Positions 1 to 6,351 of a DNA stretch of 14,735 nucleotides are shown in pieces. The stretch lies in contig JADGJH010000752.1 in NCBI GenBank assembly GCA_027596945.1, forward strand, positions 1 through 14,735. Reading direction: 5' to 3'. Source of the DNA: Physocladia obscura (taxonomy: Eukaryota > Chytridiomycota > Chytridiomycetes > Chytridiales > Chytriomycetaceae). Below the pieces are notes generated by a model. The model made no database searches. It was not told the DNA's origin and was given only the letters and a program-made list of their open reading frames with translations. Positions within the stretch are counted from its first letter, which is position 1. The number at the start of each line of letters is the position of its first letter. A program made the translations under genes and the position numbers.

Positions 1-25
1 ATATATATCTATATATATATATATT
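1..25. repeat. AT microsatellite at window edge
   Basis: An almost pure AT dinucleotide run with one C interruption at position 10. It continues to the window edge, so its full length is unknown. Confidence 0.85.
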
Positions 26-44
26 GTATTTCTCCTTTTGCATA

Positions 45-540
45 CTAAGGAACTTGATGGATTCAAGTTGGAAATCCATGTATGTTTCAAATGCATGGCT
101 TAGCACAAGTCAGCACTATTCAACAAATGACAGTTACTTGTGAACCTGCTATGTTGTCACTGTCAAGACAAGCTAAATTATTTGATTCTGTTTTGTAAAT
201 TTAATTATCAACATTTTGCTGCATCAGGTTCAGCAAATTTTCCAGCACTGTGTGTTGCTGAATACTGTTATTTTCATTAATTTTATCTGAACTATTATTA
301 TCATCATTGTCCAACACAAGGGTGTTGTTTTTTTTGTTAATTTGACAAGGAATTTGTATTGCCTGAACCACTTGCAGGATCCCCAGTTTTCTTCTTGACA
401 TTTTGCAGCTTCTTATACTTGCTTTTGAGAGCTTTGATGTCTTGATTGTAGCCCAGTGCTGTGTACTGCAGGACAACAACATTTCATTCATGTGGCTCAG
501 AGAGAAGGACATCTTTGATAATCTCAGCAGATTGTCAATT
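45..540 (-). pseudogene. Decayed remnant of a K-T-G-D-P motif protein, probably mobile-element associated
   Basis: Read on the minus strand, the frame from about 532 to 337 has a coding look: an acidic helix, then a segment ending LKSKYKKL, then KKKTGDP (the KTGDP part at 390-376). From memory this resembles the LR.KF.KL...KKPTGDP block of Myb/SANT-like proteins that are repeated in rust-fungus and oomycete genomes. The frame is interrupted by TGA at 484-486, where such proteins usually carry a tryptophan, and by TAA at 337-339. Coding-looking text continues in a second frame (about 345-201, Asn/Asp-rich) and a third (about 110-45, with a MDFQLESIKFL-like helix). This pattern indicates a dead copy. 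The family call is tentative; that the segment is degraded coding DNA is more secure. Confidence 0.42.
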
Positions 541-829
541 TATTTGCAAACTACTGTGTGTTGTGGGTGCACAAGAAATCAAAACAAGTTTCTACTGATT
601 CCGGCTGGCAGGTAAACTTATTCATCTACAATCTAAGTTTTGATAAGGCCCTGGATTGAAGAAAGAACAGCCTGAGACGTTTTAAAAATATGTGAAGTCT
701 GAATTTCAACTACAATGGTTGTCATATTTCAAGTATCAACAATTGTATTATATTTCAAAGATGGACTAAAACAGTGGTGTACTTTCCCGTGAGGGGAGAG
801 TGTGGGGTGTCAGAAAAAAACCCTCCTAA
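541..829. other. Intergenic, nothing recognised
   Basis: This stretch lies between the decayed remnant and the 3' end of the HET gene. I find no convincing reading frame, RNA gene or repeat in it. It must hold the HET gene's 3' UTR, but I see no clear AATAAA on the minus strand just past the stop. Confidence 0.5.
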
Positions 830-2647
830 TCACTTCAAAATTACTTGTGTTACTTGATCAGATACTCCCACACATTCATAATCAATAGGCTTGAATGCAT
901 AGCAATATTTTGAAAGAATTTCACAAGGTTTCTTGATATCCCATTCTTCATTGCTGAACTCATTAATGTTCACTGTCATCACATGATCATATGCACCATG
1001 CAATACATCCATGTCCATGTTGAACGAAATCCATGTTTGATTAGAAACCTTGAAAATGCTTGGCAATATTGAAGAGGGCCCAATCAATACTCTCACATAC
1101 ATGCCAGCACGGCCTTGAATATATGTAATTTCTCTAATTACATCAACTAGAACACTGTAGTTTCCAGAATTTATTGCACTTTGAGTGTTTGACTGGACTT
1201 GAATATCAGATTGGGTTGTCAGAGCTTCTATCAACGACAAGGTACGCATAGGAAGCCAAGAACGACTAATTAATATTGGTTCATCTGAGTTGTTCGGTTG
1301 AGAGATTGCCACAGAAGTTGTATCAATATTGCTATTAACCACATTAAATGTACAGCATGAACCGTCATTAATAGCGATACGTAATTTGCATTCATTCCCT
1401 ATTTCAGCATCGTAAAGAAAAACCCCTAGTTTATATCTTCTTAAACCAGATTTACCTTCAACAATTCCAAGTTTCGTAGTCAAAGCCGTTCTTTTAAAGC
1501 CAGTTGCGATAATATCTTTTGGTGAGGGACACCATGATAGTGTAGGAGACTGTTCTGTGCTGCCGTTGCGTCCTGGCAGCAACGCACCAATAACAATCAA
1601 ATCTGCAGTCATTGCAGCAACTTCGTTTTCACTAAACTCAAAGTAATGGTAAGGGTTGACTTGCTTGCAGATTCCATATAATCCAAAGAGATTGTCGCGA
1701 TCAACACTACAAGTTCGTAAACTTGAAGTTCGTGCCAGTCGGAGAGCTTCCACATCCGAGATACCGTCAATTTCACGCAAAACCGATGGGAACATTTTCG
1801 CACAGAGTGTTTCGGCGATTCGTTCGAGTCCATCGTGAAAGTCTTCAACATGCTTGTTACTCCAGAACCCACGAAGCAGTTCTGCACCTTTGCGACTTCG
1901 ACTTATACGCAAGAGATCAGCAACGTCTGAATGTCTGAATTCCTCAGGTATGCTTTCACCATTGTTGCATGGAACAACGGTGATGTAGTTGATTTGGCGG
2001 GACAAGATCTTTTCTTGCAATGTCCATACCCTCGAATCGTAATCCTCCAAAACAAATGTCATGTCTTGCCCCCACAACCATAATATAACTGACTTTACTT
2101 CAGGCCGCGGAACTCCATCCTCCATATCCCGCAAACAACTGATCAGTACTTTTAACATACGTACGGTTTGCACAATCTTCTTGGAATCCTTTTCCGAGAG
2201 AATCACAACCGTGGCAGCAGCTTCCCGATAAATCTTGCCCATAATTGCGACTTGTGCGGCAATATCTGATTTATCTTTCTGATCGATACTGTAGACATCG
2301 CACCAAACGTTACGTGAAGATGCCACGGATTCAATAATGTTGAGTTTAGTGACTGAATTTGAGAGAACGGGTCTCGCCCAGCCAGCCCGTCGAGTTTCTA
2401 TAACATTCTGTCCCCACACGTGAGATATTGCAATGTAATCGCCAGAGGGACGCCCGTCAATGATTCGGTTATCTTTCAGAGCCTCGTTTAAATTTGTACA
2501 GAATTGGTTGGTTACAGTCTTGTCGCTGTTTTTCGTGTAAATTGCACTGCCTTTGACAACTTTGTACGTTGTTCCTTTCTCGGTACGAACTATTGTTTCA
2601 GGCTCAGCCGTTTCTTCTTTTCGTTTGAATATCTTTGTTAGGAACAT
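830..2647 (-). CDS. HET (heterokaryon incompatibility) domain protein, 605 aa
   Basis: An intact single-exon reading frame from ATG at 2647 to TGA at 830. The HET domain spans about residues 71-215 and shows the family's landmarks in order: YIAISHVWG (71-79), WCDVYSIDQ (115-123), QVAIMGKIYREA (132-143) and YDSRVWTLQE (203-212). A later DRDNLFGLYGI (316-326) matches the block that often follows the HET domain. The last 280 residues, rich in beta-type sequence, match nothing I know. The N-terminus has a short basic then acidic stretch and no signal peptide. HET proteins of filamentous fungi trigger incompatibility or cell death after non-self recognition; the domain has a TIR-like core. Whether this protein does so in a zoosporic fungus is unknown. 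The gene lacks introns, unlike CFAP46 nearby, which could fit lateral transfer or retroposition but proves neither. Confidence 0.88.
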   Translation of the reverse strand: MFLTKIFKRKEETAEPETIVRTEKGTTYKVVKGSAIYTKNSDKTVTNQFCTNLNEALKDNRIIDGRPSGDYIAISHVWGQNVIETRRAGWARPVLSNSVTKLNIIESVASSRNVWCDVYSIDQKDKSDIAAQVAIMGKIYREAAATVVILSEKDSKKIVQTVRMLKVLISCLRDMEDGVPRPEVKSVILWLWGQDMTFVLEDYDSRVWTLQEKILSRQINYITVVPCNNGESIPEEFRHSDVADLLRISRSRKGAELLRGFWSNKHVEDFHDGLERIAETLCAKMFPSVLREIDGISDVEALRLARTSSLRTCSVDRDNLFGLYGICKQVNPYHYFEFSENEVAAMTADLIVIGALLPGRNGSTEQSPTLSWCPSPKDIIATGFKRTALTTKLGIVEGKSGLRRYKLGVFLYDAEIGNECKLRIAINDGSCCTFNVVNSNIDTTSVAISQPNNSDEPILISRSWLPMRTLSLIEALTTQSDIQVQSNTQSAINSGNYSVLVDVIREITYIQGRAGMYVRVLIGPSSILPSIFKVSNQTWISFNMDMDVLHGAYDHVMTVNINEFSNEEWDIKKPCEILSKYCYAFKPIDYECVGVSDQVTQVILK

Positions 2648-2714
2648 TTTATTTTATCACTTAGGGTTTACTCGCAACGCCGCTTGTAAGTAGTCTGTTG
2701 ATGATATGGTCTGG

Positions 2715-3200
2715 TTACATTTGCAGTTTTGCTTCCTTGTAAGCCAAAACATCGTTTTGACTCCAGATGTAACCCAATTTATCTGGGTCAGCATCTAATT
2801 TAAAATGCAGAGGAATTTTTGAATTTGTAACTGAAGATTAATTGTGTAAATTGCACAAATAATTGGTTCATATTCTTCCTCTGTAATGTCCTTGATATTG
2901 CTGTATTAAAAAACGTGGTTCGCTTGGTCTTGAAATTCTTTGATATACTTTTGATTTGCCTCAGTGGCTTGTGCAAGTTTTTCTAGCTTGATTGTAATGT
3001 TGGCAATTTTACAAAACATATTGAATGTTTGCCATTTACTTGTATTTAAATTTGCCAACTGTTCCACTTGGATTTTCCCAAAGACCCAAAGTCCAACACA
3101 AGGGACCAAAAGAGAAGAAGTAAAAGAATAAACTAAAGATAAAGTTAATAGGCAGAGTAAAAATAATAAAGAATAAGAATGGGGAAAATTTTGCATCTTT
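2715..3200 (-). pseudogene. Broken, unrecognised minus-strand reading frame
   Basis: One frame runs from about 3196 to 2906 and contains a helical, charged segment with the motif KLAQATEANQKYIKEF. It hits TAA at 2906-2908, then continues in the same frame with the coding-like NIKDITEEEYEPII until about 2825. There the frame changes by one base to a final stretch with KLDADPDKLGYIWSQ, ending at TAA 2715-2717, only 67 bases upstream of the HET start codon. Coding-like text on both sides of a stop and of a frame change suggests an old gene or element protein. The N-terminal part overlaps an inverted repeat (3078-3184), which favours a mobile-element origin. I do not recognise the family. An intron near 2832-2850 (a good CTTCAG acceptor lies there) could explain part of the disruption. 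Confidence 0.35.
3078..3184 (+). repeat. Left arm of long inverted repeat
   Basis: The reverse complement of this segment matches 3673-3780 over about 107 bases with only a handful of mismatches. Shared blocks include CCCCATTCTTATTC, TTTACTCTGCCTATTA and GTCCCTTGTGTTGGAC. Weaker similarity continues outward, visible as related peptides ending in a TSK.W motif. The spacing of about 490 bases between the arms is compatible with two copies of an interspersed repeat in opposite orientation, or with long terminal inverted repeats of one element. Confidence 0.85.
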
Positions 3201-3206
3201 TTCTTA

Positions 3207-3304
3207 TTTTCCTCACCAATATTAGACTATTTGCAAACTTTTGGGATGTTTTACCCTGTAGAGCAATTCCAAAAAGTTGCAAACTAGTATTATTGGTGAG
3301 GAAA
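3207..3304. repeat. Imperfect palindrome, arms about 38 bp
   Basis: The segment starting TTTTCCTCACCAATA at 3207 is repeated inverted, ending TATTGGTGAGGAAAA at 3304. Both arms also share TTTGCAA and a C-TTTT-GG block, with small indels between, and are separated by a loop of roughly 25 bases. It lies inside the longer inverted-repeat pair. A MITE-type element or a hairpin-forming transcript are the main readings. Confidence 0.7.
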
Positions 3305-3672
3305 ATGTCAAATATGTCTGGTTTATCAAAATTAACAGACTGATATTGTACCATTTGTAATGACATACCTTACAGAGTCTTGACCCCAAGTTGACTCAAC
3401 TTCTGTAAGTTCATTTTTTCCTTGTTCTTTTTCAGAATAATATGACAGACTTTGGTCCCCTTCTCTCCAATTCATTGCAAGTGAAATGATCTGCGTCAAC
3501 ATTGCAATGCCATGTTTTCCAGATTTGAATTAGAGAGCATGTACAATTTGTTCCCAGATTTGAGAAGCAAGTGGTAATTTCAATAGAAGAGATTAGTTTA
3601 AGTTTTTTAACTGTTTGAATTCTTGATTAAATTCTGCTATGGGTGTCTTCATCTCTTCTTTATTATTTTTAT

Positions 3673-3780
3673 CCCCATTCTTATTCTTTATTATTTTTAC
3701 TCTGCCTATTAGTTTTATCTTTAGTTTATTCTTTTACTTCTTCTCTTTTTGTCCCTTGTGTTGGACTTTGGGTTTTTTGG
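3673..3780 (-). repeat. Right arm of long inverted repeat
   Basis: This is the partner of 3078-3184 in opposite orientation. The arm is preceded at 3654-3672 by a partial direct echo of its own TTCTTTATTATTTTTA block, a small slippage-type duplication. Confidence 0.85.
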
Positions 3781-3784
3781 AGGA

Positions 3785-4385
3785 AGTTGAACTCTTATAT
3801 ACTTTTTTTGAATTTCTGGTTAGTAAGCAGACTAGCAAGCATTGGAGATTTGTATTGGGGAACAATGACTGTGTTACTGATGATGCAATATGGAACTTGA
3901 GGAAGAATGACTGTGCCACTGGCAATTCAATGTGGATAAGCAAGAAGAAAAAAATATTTAAGGACTGGAAAACTGAACTTTGTTTCTTTTTAGTTTTGTT
4001 GGTAAATCTTTTGTATCCACTGGCACTATCTTGTATTGACAGTATTGGACTCAATACATTAGTATCTGATCTACTTGGAACCAATTGTATTTGGTTATTT
4101 CAACATGTTTTGTAGTTATTGTGGTTGTTTTTATTGAAAAGCTTGGAGGTTCATTTTTTCCCAAATTGGTTTGTTTTTTCCCTGCCATTCATTTTCATTT
4201 TGTTCAAATAACAAATTTGTTTAATTGAAGGGACTATTGAAATAGTACCATTGAAAATGAATAATTTATATATACCTTTAGAAAACTACCATATAATCCC
4301 ATTGATGTGATTTTTACCAGTTTTCTAACGGGAAAAAAACTAAAATAAATGCACTATAAATAGTGAAACCCACAGCAGGGCTACA
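3785..4385. other. No convincing gene; weak 42-nt tandem duplication
   Basis: A plus-strand open frame of 158 codons (3639-4115) crosses this region, but its first third is simply translated T-rich inverted repeat and it has no known domain, so I do not call it a gene. Inside it, 3861-3902 and 3903-3944 form an imperfect tandem pair (roughly two thirds identical) giving two peptides of the pattern NDC.T....W. The rest is AT-rich with no recognised feature. Confidence 0.4.
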
Positions 4386-4411
4386 AAGTTATCAAAAAAA
4401 ATTGATAACTT
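4386..4411. repeat. Perfect 10-bp hairpin
   Basis: AAGTTATCAA and TTGATAACTT form a perfect 10-bp stem around a loop of six A residues. It sits about 110 bases upstream of the tyrosine-recombinase fossil and could mark an element boundary, but no matching copy was seen downstream. Confidence 0.7.
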
Positions 4412-4499
4412 GGAGTTCTGACAACTCTCTCTTCAATGGCTCCCAACTCTACTCAACAATTTGATATTCAATAGGCAAACTGTAGTCATTGCAGCTTGA

Positions 4500-4940
4500 A
4501 CCTGCAATGTCTACAGTTCTGCCAAATTGCAGTTCTTGGACTCCTGCCACTCCCACCAGCTATTTCACCCAGACTGCAACCCCTTCCCAGTGACCAAGAT
4601 CACCCTCTGCAGCTGGGCATCCACTCTTGCACAACAGGTCAATCCCAAAACCATCAAGCAATACCTTTCTGCTGTATCTTTTCTCCCCCTCAATAAAGGA
4701 TAGTTCAGCATCTTAGCTTCTGGACTTCCATGCATCTGTTGCCACCTCAACACAAAACCACATCCCTCTATCTCATACAAAATTCTCTCTCAGATTTTCC
4801 CTCCTCAGCTCCAGTGATCCTAACTCAGCAGTCATTGCCACTACTGCTTTCTTTGCCTTCCTCTGTTCTGGTAAATTCATCTTCAACAGCTATGAAATAT
4901 CAAGAATTATAATATTAAAAACAGACTTACAGGAACAATT
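4500..4940 (+). pseudogene. Fossil tyrosine recombinase (Crypton/DIRS/Ngaro-like)
   Basis: The frame beginning near 4500 reads as the N-terminal core-binding domain of a eukaryotic tyrosine recombinase: a Y-S-S-A-K-L-Q-F-L helix, then NPFPVTKITLC (about 4578-4610), LAQQVNPKTIKQYLSAV (4626-4676), followed by TAG at 4701-4703 and TGA/TAA at 4815-4823. The next block appears one frame over: TTAFFAFLCSGKF (about 4837-4878), matching the family's AFFGFLRSGEF block that carries the first catalytic arginine. Here that arginine position reads Cys (TGT, 4864-4866) and the Glu reads Lys. An ILKTDLQ stretch near 4910-4930 echoes the usual SKTD block. The downstream catalytic HxxR and Tyr motifs are not visible, so the copy is truncated as well as broken. 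In live elements the enzyme integrates and excises circular DNA. Family-level assignment is good; element type is not resolved. Confidence 0.68.
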
Positions 4941-5231
4941 AACATATCTTCTTCCTTTTTTTTTGCATCTTTGCAGAAATTACAATTGTATTCACGTTTG
5001 AGTCTGTTGGAAGTGCAATATTTCCGGTTTATTGAAAAGAAAAAAAAATTTGCTCTAACTTTTCCATCTTTACAGTTAATCTAAGCATTACTATTCTAAA
5101 AATTGTTCAGACTAATATGTCACTGACTGAAAAATTGGACAAATAATTTTTTTGCCTATCAATGAGTCATAAAGACCTTCCCAGGTATGGTTGTAACAAC
5201 GTGGACAGCACCCATGATAAAACTTACGCTT
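4941..5231. other. No feature recognised
   Basis: AT-rich DNA between the recombinase fossil and the next broken gene. An open plus frame continues from the fossil to about 5080 but has no recognisable motif. Confidence 0.45.
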
Positions 5232-6018
5232 TCATGAGTCTACGACACTGTAAGTGCTGCTAGATGACTTTTTCTTATGAAAATTTCCGTCATATGCGAA
5301 TTCTGGGCCCTTAGCAATGAGATATTGGCAGGTTTCACTGTCGAAAATTTTCCCAGATTTCGTCAGCAACGCTGGAAACTGAGCCAGTAATGGTTTCAAT
5401 TGCTGGGTTTGTGTAACTTGACATCCCAATCTGTGCAATTAGCGCAGTGTACTTCTTCATTTCGCTTCCCTCTCCTCCTGTTTTTTTTCAATACCGTCCC
5501 TCATTTCTACCATCATGGCAGTTATAGTTGGCATGATAACTTTCTTTAAAAGTTTGGCAAGAAAGCTGTCGGTGATAAGCGGGTCTGGCCATAACATTAT
5601 GTCGCTGTCTTCAGGTGTGTGTGTGGCTTCGTTAAAAAATCTCTATGTGATTTTCACGAACGACGCAAGACGTGTGCGAAATTTCAAGCATTTGGATAAT
5701 GCCATGTTCCATATGACATATAAGACCACTGGATTTGAAATTGAAATCCAGCAACAAGTCGAATTTGAGCTGTTGTGCTATGTTCATTTGTTTCAATTGA
5801 GAACTTTGCAATTTTCGAATCTCTACTAGACTATTTTTGCGTGGATTGACAAGGAAATTACTGCTAGGGAACATTTGGACGAGTTTGCAGGCCATTTCAA
5901 CCTTGTTCAATCTGTTCGACAACATGTTGTGCGGTTTGAGAAATTCCAAATCTCATCAATCCTGAAGTGCGAGTTGGGATGTAACCTTCTGAATTTCGTC
6001 AGTTTTTACCATGTTCAT
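5232..6018 (-). pseudogene. Unrecognised gene with shifting frames (pseudogene or poorly resolved exons)
   Basis: Coding-looking pieces follow one another on the minus strand in different frames. From ATG at 6018: a TDEIQKVTSQLALQ helix; from about 5956: RFGISQTAQHVVEQIEQ; around 5790-5690: IETNEHSTTAQIRLVAGFQF; from about 5640: EDSDIMLWPDPLITDSFL, running into a Lys/Glu-rich coil with EKKQEEREAK; then, shifted by two bases, KKYTALIAQIG and SVADEIWENF; then, shifted again, DSETCQYLIAKGPEFAYDG to a TGA at 5232. Acceptor-like sites (CACATAG near 5633, CCTAGCAG near 5860) could explain some jumps, but no GT...AG pair fits the last two (near 5458 and 5345), which look like real single-base indels. 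No family recognised. The alternative frames on the plus strand look like shadows. Confidence 0.33.
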
Positions 6019-6344
6019 ACGGGCTTAAAAATCGGCCAACTCAATTTGACCATTTTCAAAAGAAAATATCGCCGAATTTCGTTCAGTAAACAACCGGCCG
6101 AAAAACAGTAAACATAACTGCCGTTTAATAAGTTGTTAGACAGCAATGCCAGTGCGTTTGTTAGAAGCAATGTCAATAACGAAAAACAACTGGTTAAGGA
6201 ATCGAACATGGGACATTGACGGTAACCAGCAGTTATTTTTTATTTTTTATTTTTTTGGTGTTGTGGAAGTGTAGTGGTCGTCATACATTATTCATACGGA
6301 TGAGGTCGCAAAAACCATTTTAATTTGTTTAACGTTTAATTAAT
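6019..6344. other. Intergenic, low-complexity T/A tract and small inverted repeat
   Basis: Positions 6235-6260 are an almost pure T/A tract. A short inverted repeat (AACTGGTTA at 6188-6196 against TAACCAG plus CAGTT at 6223-6234) brackets a minus-strand GTTCGATTCC. A 64-codon open frame here (6209-6015, minus) has a hydrophobic start but no other support. Confidence 0.4.
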
Positions 6345-6350
6345 TTTATT
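6345..6350 (-). promoter_or_regulatory. AATAAA polyadenylation-type signal after CFAP46
   Basis: The minus strand reads AATAAA one base past the TGA stop of CFAP46. It is a canonical signal in an AT-rich background, so chance is possible. Confidence 0.4.
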
Positions 6351-6351
6351 T

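Noticed and set aside
3639..4115. Plus-strand open frame of 158 codons with apparent membrane helices
   Set aside because: The hydrophobic start is translated T-rich inverted repeat, the remainder has no domain, and composition explains it.
5515..6111. Two plus-strand open frames opposite the unrecognised broken gene
   Set aside because: The minus strand carries more protein-like peptides with Trp, Pro and charged patterns; the plus frames start on weak codons and show no motif.
6015..6209. Minus-strand 64-codon frame with a signal-peptide-like start
   Set aside because: No homology, ends just upstream of the first coding-like piece in another frame, and hydrophobicity follows from T-rich DNA.
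6188..6234. tRNA-like segment: GTTCGATTCC on the minus strand within an inverted repeat
   Set aside because: Too short for a tRNA, no T-stem pairing around the loop and no D or anticodon arm; at most a chance match or remnant.
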